From assembly GCF_017357105.1 (NCBI RefSeq), contig NZ_CP071596.1, positions 2,790,001-2,854,000 on the forward strand: a DNA stretch of 64,000 nucleotides, written 5' to 3'. How positions within the stretch are numbered: the stretch's first letter is position 1; the number at the start of each line of letters is the position of its first letter. The translations under genes were made by a program, and so were the position numbers. This DNA is from Natronosalvus caseinilyticus (GTDB lineage Archaea > Halobacteriota > Halobacteria > Halobacteriales > Natrialbaceae). The notes below the pieces were generated by a model. That model ran no database searches. It was not told where the DNA came from and saw nothing but the letters and a program-made list of their open reading frames with translations. Below, piece by piece: positions 26,306 through 34,547 of this stretch.

Positions 26306-27286
26306 CTACTCGGCTTGCTCGAGAAGATCGTCTATCCACTGGAGACCTTTTCTGGCCACGAACTCCGCATCTTCATCACCAGTGTATTCGGCCTGTTCGA
26401 GAAGCAGTTCGATCTTGTCGCGCACGTCCGCGATCTCCGAAGCGGGAACCATCCCTTCTACCTGCGCCGAAGACACTGCCTCACGCGACGCGGCCTCACT
26501 CCGTTCCTCGCGCTCGCCGGCTAGCGCGCCCGCCTCACGCAAACGCTGTTCAACAGCGTCCTTCAGCTCAGGATCTGGATCTTCCTCGAGATCTCCCTCA
26601 CGCAGCTTCTGCCACTCGTCAGGTTCTCTATCCTCGATATCGTTGAAAATTTGCCTGACGTACTCGTAGCTGACACCTAGCGCGTCTGCAACCGCGTTTT
26701 TCTCCGCCGAGGGACTGACTCTGTGCGCTGCGATGATTCGTTCTTTCTTCGTCGAGTTGTCGATGATGTCTTCTGGTGTTGCCGTTGTTTGTGCACTCAT
26801 GGATGTGTTCTCCGTGTCTTCTGGGTCGTATTCTTCGAGTCGTTCTTCCAACTCGTTCTTGAGGCCGTAGTCCAGCACTTCGATGTAGGTCTCGCGTGGT
26901 ATTTCTCCGGACTCAAGGTCGTTCAGCAGTTTGGAAACGTATTGCTGGGTGGAGCCTGAAATTGCTTCGACCGCTTTTCGATCCGGGTCTCGGTCGGCAG
27001 CTAACCAACTATTGATGATGATTTCCTGCTTTGAATAGGATTCTAGTGGGTCGGCAGGTTCGGTCGGCACTCCTTCGATACGTTCGACCTCCTCACCATC
27101 AGTACCGTACGCAACGATATCCCGGGTGGGCTTCAAGCCGTCAACCCCTCGGTGTTCTCCTTCCGTTGACTCGGTAATGTGATCTCGAATTTCCGGGAGG
27201 AATTGGCGGGTCTGCTCGCAGTACGGACATGCCCATTCCTGTATGTCAGAGTTTTCTGGGGCGGCGGATAGAGGGTTGTTGCTCAT
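26306..27286 (-). CDS. Multi-HTH zinc-finger protein next to the origin
   Basis: 326 aa. The N-terminus has a C2H2-like finger (WACPYCEQTRQFLPEIRDHI...H). Two homologous HTH units follow: residues ~83-120 (YSKQEIIINSWLAADRDPDR, AISGSTQQYVSKLLNDLESG) and ~182-222 (TKKERIIAAHRVSPSAEKNA, ALGVSYEYVRQIFNDIEDRE). Internal duplication is clear from I-I-A/N-x(8)-[DE]..A-[VI]-x(5)-YV-[SR]. The C-terminus is charged and helical. Position beside the iteron region and divergent from orc1 suggests a replication, copy-control or repressor protein of the element. Confidence 0.68.
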   Translation of the reverse strand: MSNNPLSAAPENSDIQEWACPYCEQTRQFLPEIRDHITESTEGEHRGVDGLKPTRDIVAYGTDGEEVERIEGVPTEPADPLESYSKQEIIINSWLAADRDPDRKAVEAISGSTQQYVSKLLNDLESGEIPRETYIEVLDYGLKNELEERLEEYDPEDTENTSMSAQTTATPEDIIDNSTKKERIIAAHRVSPSAEKNAVADALGVSYEYVRQIFNDIEDREPDEWQKLREGDLEEDPDPELKDAVEQRLREAGALAGEREERSEAASREAVSSAQVEGMVPASEIADVRDKIELLLEQAEYTGDEDAEFVARKGLQWIDDLLEQAE

Positions 27287-27939
27287 GGTTTCTCCGGTGC
27301 AATACCCGGAGTATGACGCCCGTCTTCACTCCTCCAGGTGTTGCTTATGCACAACATCTGGTGCAACACGTATAATGGTTGCCTTCAGTTGCCCCAGAGA
27401 AAACGTCTTCATCCATATCAATACCAGCTGGGCGTTGTCGATCTCGACCCGATAAAACGCTGGCGCGCACCTACAGTTACAGAACAAGACCGCACCAAAC
27501 AGCAGTAGACCTCAGAAATGACTGCGACAATACCGCAATCACCACCGCGGTAAGTGCGGTTGGTGCGGTATGTGCAGGCTGTTTTTCAGTATCTCGTATA
27601 TACCCCCGACACACCGTACGGTGAGTGCGGAGCCAGTAGAGAAGGGGTGGGGGTCGCGCGGGGTCTATCTCGGAGTACACAGTACTCTCTCAATTTACCC
27701 TTGGGTCTACTACGGAAGCCTATGATTCATACACTAATAAACCTTTCTCAAATACAACCAACTAATAAAATGTCTCCAACTCTACCCCCCACCGTTTTCT
27801 TACGATGCACTCACTGTGCGGTGTCTCCGGGTATATAAGTAAATAGGGTCACTCACCACACTACCCACATTCACCCAAACACTTATGCAACCAACCAACC
27901 AACGGAAGTACGCAGGCACAAACAAGACCCTCTCCAACC
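27287..27939. other. Candidate replication origin with iterons and palindromes
   Basis: This 650-bp gene-free, AT-rich region lies between the HTH gene and orc1/cdc6. TGCGGT (or ACCGCA) recurs at 27489, 27532, 27555, 27564 and 27816. ACCGCACCAA (27489-27498) is the exact inverse of TTGGTGCGGT (27560-27569). ATACCGCA (27530-27537) is inverse to TGCGGTAT (27564-27571). CACCGTACGGTG (27612-27623) is a perfect 12-bp palindrome. AT-rich tracts follow (27700-27770). Haloarchaeal origins usually sit beside their orc1/cdc6 gene and contain inverted ORB repeats, so this is the likely origin. A TATATAAG promoter at ~27830 precedes orc1 by ~105 nt. Confidence 0.7.
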
Positions 27940-29250
27940 ATGTCTATATTCGAATCAAACGGAATCTTCGACAATGATCGAGTACTCCGCCACGACTCAT
28001 ACACACCAGACGAATTCCTTGCACGCGAAACTCAAGAACAAGAACTCGTCAGTGCCCTCAAAAGCGTATACCGAGGCTCACCACCCAAAAACATCGTTCT
28101 GCGCGGCAAGAACGGCACCGGCAAAACCTCGCTAACAAAATCCATCCTGGAGACCCTTACCGAGGATTGCGCCGAAAAGGGCATCAACGTCACTACTGTC
28201 TACGTCAACTGTTCTGACTCCCACAACGACAAAAGCAGCTACGATACCACCCGAGAAATCACGAACTCCCTCCGGGAAATCCGAAATCCGTCCGGCTACG
28301 ACAAAATCGGGAGCGGCTATAGCCAAGGCGAACTATACGAGAAAATGTTCGACGAACTCGAAAGCTCCGGAGATACCAACATCATCGTCCTTGACGAACT
28401 CGACGGTCTAGGTGAAGACGAGATCCTCTATAAAATCTCACGTGCAACCACAAACGGAGATCTTCCGATGGACACCGACGTCGGACTCATCGGGATCACT
28501 AACGACCCAGGCTGCATCAAAAATTTCTCACCAACCGTCAAAGACAGTCTCTGCGAGGAATTCATTGAATTTAGCCCATACAAAGCTACCGAACTCGAAG
28601 CTATCCTGGGTGCCCGCAAAGAAGAAGCATTCGTAGATGGTGTCCTCAACGATGACGTCATTCCACTCTGCTCGGCCATCACCGCTCGAGACAGCGGCAG
28701 TGCCCGGCAAGCCCTCAAACTCTTGGAGAAATCGGGTGAAATTGCGGATGATGAAAATGCTGACAATGTCTCAGTTGAGCATGTCCGTGAAGCCGACACC
28801 CAGATAGACAAAGACGACGTGAAAAATTCTCTGAAAGGCCTTACGACCCAAGAGCGACTGGCCTTACTCTCCGTTGCCATCAAAAGTATCGATCCGTCGA
28901 GTTCGTCGAATAAAGTACCAACTTCCGACCTCTTTGAAGCATACGAAACCATCGCAACAAGACATGGTCATTCTGCACGGTCATACAACCGGTTCAGCGA
29001 CCGGCTCAAAGCTCTTGAACAGCAAAACCTCATCAGTCTCACGCCTACCCAGAAGTCGGGCTATCAAAACACGTTCGACCTGGAGGTCAACGCCGCGCTC
29101 CTTATCGAAGCATTCGATGAAATCGTCTCTAACGGGATGGCTGGGGAATCAAGCGGTCTCCAAAGGACAGTGGAAGCAATCATGAAACGAGCTAATGATG
29201 CAGGTGAAGTCAGCCGAAGAGACCTTACCCTCGAGACGTGCAGTTTTTGA
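27940..29250 (+). CDS. Orc1/Cdc6-family replication initiator
   Basis: 436 aa, AAA+ plus winged-helix. Walker A is RGKNGTGKTSL (Lys62) and Walker B IIVLDELDGLG (Asp152, Glu153). Sensor 1 is GITNDPG (~185), and the AAA+ lid has ARDSGSARQALKLLEKSGEI (~247-266). The C-terminal winged helix (~300-400) has RLALLSVAIK and YNRFSDRLKALEQQNLISL. It binds the adjacent origin and loads MCM. The product ends in RRDLTLETCSF, immediately followed by decayed sequence. The last residues may have been replaced by a rearrangement, although the wH domain is complete. Confidence 0.93.
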   Translation: MSIFESNGIFDNDRVLRHDSYTPDEFLARETQEQELVSALKSVYRGSPPKNIVLRGKNGTGKTSLTKSILETLTEDCAEKGINVTTVYVNCSDSHNDKSSYDTTREITNSLREIRNPSGYDKIGSGYSQGELYEKMFDELESSGDTNIIVLDELDGLGEDEILYKISRATTNGDLPMDTDVGLIGITNDPGCIKNFSPTVKDSLCEEFIEFSPYKATELEAILGARKEEAFVDGVLNDDVIPLCSAITARDSGSARQALKLLEKSGEIADDENADNVSVEHVREADTQIDKDDVKNSLKGLTTQERLALLSVAIKSIDPSSSSNKVPTSDLFEAYETIATRHGHSARSYNRFSDRLKALEQQNLISLTPTQKSGYQNTFDLEVNAALLIEAFDEIVSNGMAGESSGLQRTVEAIMKRANDAGEVSRRDLTLETCSF

Positions 29251-29267
29251 GCTGTTTCTCCACATTT

Positions 29268-29790
29268 GCGCAGCCGTGTTAAGGCGACCGCTGCCGACGA
29301 GACTGTCGAGTTGCACTTCGTGGTCTGGGAGTCGAGTGGCGGCGACGTTTCCCTCAAGGACGGAGACCACTACAGGCTCACGAACGTCGACATCTCTGAG
29401 TCCGATGGCATACTTAACTCCCCGTCCAGGAGGACACCGAGTTCGAATCCATCGGACAGGGCGTCAGTCACACAGAGCCCGCCAACGGCGGCGGCAACAC
29501 CGCGCTGGACGGCAAGCACACAGCTGACGAGGAGGCCGCTACAGACGTCGGTGAGCCTCCGACTGGCGGTGGTAGTGTCCAGACCAGACGCCGAAGGTAT
29601 GCTCGCCGACGCTCGCCGCATGGTGGAGCTGCTCGAGCAACGTGGCGTCGCGATGGACGAGAACGAGGACGCCCTTGAGTACGTCGTCAGCGATAAGGGC
29701 GGATTATGGAGGCCGAAGATGGCTGCATACCGGTCTGAGAAGCATATAACTGGGGAGAACGGCGGCGTCTCGGCTTCGTTCGTGGCCCTC
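29268..29790 (+). pseudogene. Frameshifted remnant of an OB-fold (RPA-like) DNA-binding gene
   Basis: The first part reads VKATAADETVELHFVVWESS then DVSLKDGDHYRLTNVDISES, the layout of an RPA/OB-fold. A one-base shift gives QEDTEFESIGQGVSHTEPAN then GGNTALDGKHTADEEAATDV, and a shift back gives RPDAEGMLADARRMVELLEQ, RGVAMDENEDALEYVVSDKG and GLWRPKMAAYRSEKHITGE. Coding quality is high in each part but the frame changes at least twice and there is no start. I infer a decayed replication-associated gene, or two joined fragments. Confidence 0.6.
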
Positions 29791-30168
29791 TGATTGGCCT
29801 ACGACTCTTTCTTCGAAGCAACAGCACCGTTCCCAACGACCAGTCCCTTGCAGCAGAGGAAGTCTATCGTATCCTCGCAGCGCGCCGTCGGCGGCAGCTG
29901 CTGGTCGTTCTAGACGAACACGAGGCCGACGAGGTTCACCGTAACGAGCTGGCCGACCGACTCGCCACCGAGGAGAACGGCACCGGGCCGGACGGCGAGT
30001 CCGCAGCCGGCTATAAACCGGTGTATACTGAGGTCTACCAGTCGCACCCGCCGGTTCTGGAAGAAACACGGCGTGGTTGAGTGGAACCCCGCCGCCGGCC
30101 TCGTGCGCCCAACAAACGCGGTGGTAGAGTTGATCGAGACCATCCGCCACGTCCAGCAGCAGTCATAG
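29790..30168 (+). pseudogene. Frameshifted DUF7344-type winged-helix gene
   Basis: The reading frame gives VPNDQSLAAEEVYRILAARR, RRQLLVVLDEHEADEVHRNE, LADRLATEENG and VYTEVYQSHPPVLEE, then stops. A +1 frame continues WKKHGVVEWNPAAGLVRPTN then LIETIRHVQQQS to the TAG at 30166. This is the order of the haloarchaeal DUF7344 wHTH family (VYxxLxxxRRRxLLxxL, LAxxxA, Y..L.Q.HLP.L...GVVE). There is one frameshift near 30055 and no clear start codon. Such proteins are usually transcription regulators of mobile elements. Confidence 0.65.
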
Positions 30169-30824
30169 GACACCGCCGACTGAGAGTGACCTCGGCGAAC
30201 TGTGAGTCGGCGACTGTGCTTCGTCAATGGCGACTGAGAGTTGCCACCTTCCCTAGCGCATATGACAGCATAGTTTAGTATCAGTATCTTCTCGTCATTA
30301 GCCGATTCTCGCCACTACCAAAGTGAGGGGGGTTTCGAGGTGTTATCCTTCCAGATACGACTGTTTCAGCGTCGTTCTCGGGAGATTCGTCGCTACATTC
30401 GTAATCGATGTTGTTCTGACACTAGAGCAACCCGCGAAACAAAATACATATTCCCCGTATTTCGACTCTAATGCCCAGATAGGGCACTACCCGGCCCGCT
30501 ACTTTTGTTACCGATTCTCGTATAACGGCATCGAAGCAATATATTCGCTGTAAACCATCGAGAGAGCGAATATATTCCTTCAACGGCGATGCATGATAGG
30601 CAAAATGGAACCAAGGTAATGGGTACTATACAGAGAAAAAAGGGGGGCCGACTCTCATCGGGGGAATAATGTATGGAATTTGGTATAAAAACCGAGGAGA
30701 CGGGCATCGATTCCACCAGGTGAGCGGCGGTGATCTCGACGTCCTTTCCCCCGGTTCGAGCGGAAAAGATGGCCCTCCAAAACGGAGGGCCGTAACGTTA
30801 CGGGCAGTTCGGTAGTTTTGAGAG
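30169..30824. other. AT-rich spacer, no gene seen
   Basis: About 650 bp without a supportable gene. Composition is mixed, with AT-rich blocks near 30420-30560 and the sequence AGAAAAAAGGGGGGCC near 30631. Short frames exist on both strands but none shows codon bias or motifs. The right part is the downstream flank of vapC. Confidence 0.5.
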
Positions 30825-31223
30825 TTAGTAGGTTTCGACGTCGACGCCGAGGCGGTCGAAGTCGTCGACGTTCCGAGTGAGCACGGGTTCATCGACGACA
30901 TCGGCAGTCGCACCAATAATGACGTCACCATCGTCGACGGTGTTGCCCTCGTTCACAAGTTGCCCTGACAGTCGCCCGGCCTTCCGCATGACTGCTGTGT
31001 CGGCTGGATGGACTGGCTTCGAGGAGAGAACGTTCTCCACCTTTTCTCGCTCCGCTTTGGACTGATTCGATCGCTCGATCCCGTAGTAGAGCTCGAACAG
31101 CGTCATTGAGGACAGCCGCTGCTGGATGAGGTTCGTCTCCAGCTCGCGAGCCTTCTCAATGGCGTCTTCGTCGCCGTTCATCAGGTCGATGAGAAAAGAC
31201 GTGTCCAGCAACACTCTATGCAC
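30825..31223 (-). CDS. vapC: VapC-type PIN-domain toxin
   Basis: 132 aa PIN domain. The acidic triad and fourth residue are visible: Asp7 (VLLDTSFLIDL), Glu44 (TLFELYYGIE), Asp98/Asp100 (DDGDVIIGATA) and Asp120 (LTRNVDDFDRLG). VapC toxins are Mg2+-dependent RNases, often cutting tRNA. The start overlaps the antitoxin gene by 8 nt, the usual TA arrangement. It may stabilise the integrated element. Confidence 0.92.
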   Translation of the reverse strand: MHRVLLDTSFLIDLMNGDEDAIEKARELETNLIQQRLSSMTLFELYYGIERSNQSKAEREKVENVLSSKPVHPADTAVMRKAGRLSGQLVNEGNTVDDGDVIIGATADVVDEPVLTRNVDDFDRLGVDVETY

Positions 31224-31452
31224 CCTGCATCTCGTCGGCGACGTCTTCTAACTCGCCGCGGCGCCGTTCTCGTCGCTCCTCGATCGCCTCTTCTAGGGCC
31301 GCGGTCTCCTCGTCGGTGAAGATCCCGGCTAGTTCGAGGAGGGAGCGCTCGCCGGCGAGTCGGAGAACCACGTCGGTGAACGTCTCTTCCTCCTTCTTGT
31401 GGGCCTCCAACCGCTCGTAGGCTTCCTCGGAAAGCCTGATACTTTTAGACAT
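31216..31452 (-). CDS. vapB: VapB-type antitoxin
   Basis: 78 aa from the ATG at 31452 (MSKSIRLSEEAYERLEAHKK); an ATG two codons upstream is also in frame. The N-terminus is the short DNA-binding segment of archaeal VapB (DUF7557-like). The helical middle TFTDVVLRLAGERSLLELAG is typical, and the C-terminus (EEAIEERRERRRGELEDVAD) should wrap the toxin. It precedes vapC. A perfect inverted repeat at the start codon suggests autoregulation. Confidence 0.88.
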   Translation of the reverse strand: MSKSIRLSEEAYERLEAHKKEEETFTDVVLRLAGERSLLELAGIFTDEETAALEEAIEERRERRRGELEDVADEMQGA

Positions 31453-31454
31453 CT

Positions 31455-31470
31455 GCATACAGGTGTATGC
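31455..31470. promoter_or_regulatory. Probable VapBC operator
   Basis: GCATACAGGTGTATGC is a perfect 7-bp inverted repeat with a 2-bp centre, placed immediately upstream of (and touching) the vapB start. VapBC complexes commonly repress their own promoter through such palindromes. Confidence 0.6.
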
Positions 31471-31666
31471 AGCCCACCGACTCAAATGTTACCCTGCTAC
31501 CGTCCGGGGAGGTAGGTTCGCCTCACCCGTCTCTTTGAGTAAATGAGAGACAACGCTCGGTGAAACGAGAGATGTGAGTTGTAGACCAACTCAAGTCTCT
31601 CTTTTCAACTCCTTTCGGCAAACAAGGATAGTGGTGCAGGAAGACCAAAGGGAGATTGAATAGCGG

Positions 31667-32725
31667 TCAGTTACTGTTGCCGTTGGCGAATGCTGATCGC
31701 TCTTCAGGGTCGAAATTGCAAACGATTCTCTCGCTGACCTCGTCTGAACTTCGCGTCATTCGATGGCGACTCTGCTGCTCTACAATGGTGAATTCCGAAA
31801 GTCCATCGGGAATCGTAGAACACGAAACCATCCAGTCATTCTCGATATCACGGAGACAGTCGACAAAGACGTCATGGTCGAATTCCCCATTGTATTGGTC
31901 TTCTCCACCAACATAAGGGGGGTCAGCGTAGTAGAGGACATCTACAGCGGAATCATCGTATTTCTCGAGGATTGCTTGGAAGTCCTGACTCTCGATGGTG
32001 ACTTGATCGAACCGGCGAGCAAGCGAGTGGATTCTTTTTCGAGCATTGTCGAACGTACGTGCGGGTGACCGGCGTGCGCGTGTTTTGAAACCATTTGGTG
32101 ACGACGCGATGCCGAGAAACTGCATGTAGCGAAGTGAGAAGAACCGGCCTGCACGTGCGATGGGATCGTCTGGACGCACCCCGTTATAAAATTCTGCTAC
32201 CCATTGCTCGTACTGCGCTCGTGAATAGGGGACTGACTCGAGCCACTCAGATAGTTCGTCAGGTCGGTCTCGGAGGACTGTAAAGAATTGCGTCAGATCC
32301 TCGTTGTGGTCGTTGTAGATCTCGTACTTCGATCGGGGTTTATTGTACATGACGCCTGCTGCACCACCAAATACCTCGATATACGTATCGTGGGCCGGCA
32401 TCGTATCGACAATCCAATCGGAGAGCCCTCCCTTCGCGCCGGGATACGGAAACGTACCTGATTGGGTACTTTCCCGAGGGGTATAGCCCGAGGACATTTT
32501 GGGTGGGCCAGGATTTTGAGGATAGTATTGGCGTGGAGCACTTCCAGTTCCGCCTTCGCTCTCGAGTAGATCCAGGGTTTCCATCGCATCGAGAGTGTTC
32601 CGAACTGTCCGTTCAGTGGGTGGTTCGCCATCGATGGCGTCCCGAACATCAGACGCAGTGAACGATCGTTGGAACTCAATCTGCTGTAGCGTCGTAGACC
32701 AGATTCTGTCACGGTGTGTTGGCAA
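31667..32725 (-). CDS. Dam-like adenine-N6 DNA methyltransferase with N-terminal wHTH
   Basis: 352 aa if started at the TTG 32725, which overlaps the upstream gene's 3' end by 17 nt; there is no nearby in-frame ATG. Residues ~15-55 form a winged helix (FTASDVRDAIDGEPPTERTV). The D12 methylase core has FPYPGAKGGLSDWI (~92-105), VFGGAAGVM (SAM loop, ~118-126) and YYADPPYVGG (DPPY at ~267). D12/Dam enzymes methylate adenine, usually in a GATC-like site. Pairing with the upstream predicted nuclease suggests a Type II restriction-modification system, or an orphan methylase now that the nuclease is frameshifted. Confidence 0.88.
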   Translation of the reverse strand: MPTHRDRIWSTTLQQIEFQRSFTASDVRDAIDGEPPTERTVRNTLDAMETLDLLESEGGTGSAPRQYYPQNPGPPKMSSGYTPRESTQSGTFPYPGAKGGLSDWIVDTMPAHDTYIEVFGGAAGVMYNKPRSKYEIYNDHNEDLTQFFTVLRDRPDELSEWLESVPYSRAQYEQWVAEFYNGVRPDDPIARAGRFFSLRYMQFLGIASSPNGFKTRARRSPARTFDNARKRIHSLARRFDQVTIESQDFQAILEKYDDSAVDVLYYADPPYVGGEDQYNGEFDHDVFVDCLRDIENDWMVSCSTIPDGLSEFTIVEQQSRHRMTRSSDEVSERIVCNFDPEERSAFANGNSN

Positions 32726-33558
32726 CTTGTGAGAAGATATATTCCGACAAGTAGGCTGTTTCGGTCGCCACTAATTCTTGGCAGATATCTATGGAATCGC
32801 GGACGATCACCTCTGTAGCTTCGTCCAACTCATGGGGGGCCCCGAACCGGGGATACCCGTTCAACCTCGCCCTCTCGAATACTCTCTTGAAATTGATCCT
32901 TTTTCCAAGGAGAATGCCTAGGAAGCGTTTGCTGACCGTTTTCAAGATACCGGCTCGCATACAGTACTCCGCTGCCGGGCTGGCGATAGATTGCCACACG
33001 GTCACCATCGACCGCGAAGTCCCCATGGTCAAAGCAGCTGCCCCATCGGTTGTAGGTCGGAATATAGAGCTCGTGCTGCCCCAGCCATGGATCTGGAGGA
33101 GAGAATTCATCCCAGACAATGGGAGTGCCCAAAGCAAGCTCGCCGTCCGCAAGTGAGGCAACACCCAGTGATGGCGTCGAAGTCATAAATTCGTCCAACA
33201 GATCCTCTGTTTCCCGCCGGGCCTCGTGAGCATCCACAGTAAATACCCAGTAAACGGCGTAGCCAAATCGGAGATGGTCAATAGTTGCTCGTAGCCGATC
33301 TTTGTTCGATGCGGCAGTCTCGATCTCGACGACAGATCGCTGTGGCATATCGGGTGGAGAGTCGGAAAGGTGACAGCGAATATCTCCAATCAAATCGGAC
33401 GTTTTCTTCTCTGTTTCTATCGCCCCCACGCAACTAGGGTCTGCATGTAGTTTGTCGCTAATTGCAGCTTTGATTGCCCAGTGTTGTTGTGACTCGTTTT
33501 TCCTCTCGACTGTATGATCCAGCCGTATCGTTGGGTGGATGTCGACCAGGGCAGACAT
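32709..33558 (-). pseudogene. Frameshifted CoiA-like PD-(D/E)XK nuclease next to the methylase
   Basis: From the ATG at 33558 the frame reads a plausible nuclease. DLIGDIRCHL has Asp59 and SVVEIETAASNKD has Glu78-x-Glu80, followed by RLRATIDHLRFGYAVYWVFT, the layout of CoiA-like PD-(D/E)XK proteins. Near 32890 the frame degenerates (ESIREGEVERVSPVRGPP, stop at 32830). The -1/+1 frame continues sensibly as FKRVFERARLNGYPRFGAPH, ELDEATEVIVRDSIDICQEL to a stop at 32709, just inside the methylase start. One indel therefore splits the gene. It could be real inactivation, programmed slippage or an assembly error. Confidence 0.65.
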
Positions 33559-33664
33559 CTTATCAATTCTTGACCATCGCCCGGTATAACTAGACCTCAA
33601 CAAAACAATACTATGTCACGTTTAAGCCCATCGTATAGAAATGTCATCGAGATGTTCTACGTGT

Positions 33665-33994
33665 ATGCCTTCAGCACCGAAACCAGCAGAACGAGTGATG
33701 CTTGAGCTCGTTGCCTACCACGATCCAGTCGACTATCACAAACTCAAACGCCTTGTCGATGAGCGCCTCGAGTGTGAGTACGATTCCGAGATACATAGAA
33801 TGGTGCTGAAAAATCTGAAAGAGTTGGATTTGATTGAACAGCCTGGGATGGCCCACGAATATGTCCACGTCACCGAGCAGGGTTGGTCATATCTCGGTGG
33901 TAAGACTCCTCGACACTCCACTGATGTCGAGACACGGGAAGCAGCGGTTTGTGAGGTGTGCGCGACAGATGAGTTGGTCGAGTCTGGTTGGTGA
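33665..33994 (+). CDS. Small winged-helix regulator
   Basis: 109 aa from the ATG at 33665; an ATG at 33641 is in frame. Residues ~8-75 have the wHTH pattern AERVMLELVAYHDPVDYHKL, VLKNLKELDLIEQ, YVHVTEQGWSYLGG. The C-terminus has a CEVCATDELVESGW tail with CxxC but no second pair. It is likely a DNA-binding regulator of the neighbouring defence genes and is divergent from the nuclease-methylase pair. Confidence 0.65.
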   Translation: MPSAPKPAERVMLELVAYHDPVDYHKLKRLVDERLECEYDSEIHRMVLKNLKELDLIEQPGMAHEYVHVTEQGWSYLGGKTPRHSTDVETREAAVCEVCATDELVESGW

Positions 33995-34057
33995 AAAGAG
34001 CCTCCTAGTCTTCGCTTTTATACCAACGCATTGAGCAGTTGCGGATAGAATCGTTTG

Positions 34058-34429
34058 ATGCAACTGCTCCAACGCATCCGAGACGTTATCGAACCGCAGC
34101 CTAACCAGTCGACTAATAAAATCGATCCTGCCTATGCCTACGATCTCCTTTCAAACGAGAGGAGGCGGCGCATCATCGAGTTTCTCGTTGAATTCGAACC
34201 TGGTACCATAGTCGATGTCAGGGACATCGCAGACGCCATTTCGCAGGGCGACAGAAATGCCTGTTACGTGTCTCTCATTCAGTCACACCTGACCAAATTC
34301 GACAATAGCGAGGATGACAACAGAAATTATCTCCTTGAGTATGATGAACGGGCGAAAACAGTGAAAATCAGGCCTGAACTGCATGCAGTGTACCGGGCTC
34401 ACGAAGCGTTCGCCAACGAATTGGATTAG
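34058..34429 (+). CDS. DUF7344-like winged-helix protein
   Basis: 123 aa from the ATG at 34058. Core: AYAYDLLSNERRRRIIEFLV, VDVRDIADAISQGDRNACYV, SLIQSHLTKFDNSEDDNRNY then LLEYDERAKTVKI. This follows the same plan as the decayed copy at 29.8-30.2 kb (RRRxxIxxL, DIAxxI, Y.SLIQ.HL.K.D). It probably regulates the following defence cluster, whose first gene starts 118 bp downstream. Confidence 0.7.
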   Translation: MQLLQRIRDVIEPQPNQSTNKIDPAYAYDLLSNERRRRIIEFLVEFEPGTIVDVRDIADAISQGDRNACYVSLIQSHLTKFDNSEDDNRNYLLEYDERAKTVKIRPELHAVYRAHEAFANELD

Positions 34430-34547
34430 TACTTGTGGTCTATCGAATTCAAGACACATATTATCTGAAACATTATTTTCCCACGATGATGTACCACCAG
34501 CATCCCAGTGTGTCTAGTTTTATGTATCCCTGGTAGAAGTTTAGCCC

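Noticed and set aside
29449-29465. tRNA-like GTTCGAATCC sequence
   Set aside because: No cloverleaf arms around it; the same motif also occurs by chance in coding DNA at 13760.
32480-32500. Extra copy of the GGGTATAG repeat core
   Set aside because: A short match only (GGGGTATAGCCCGAGG) inside the methylase coding frame; flanks do not match the 53-bp repeat.
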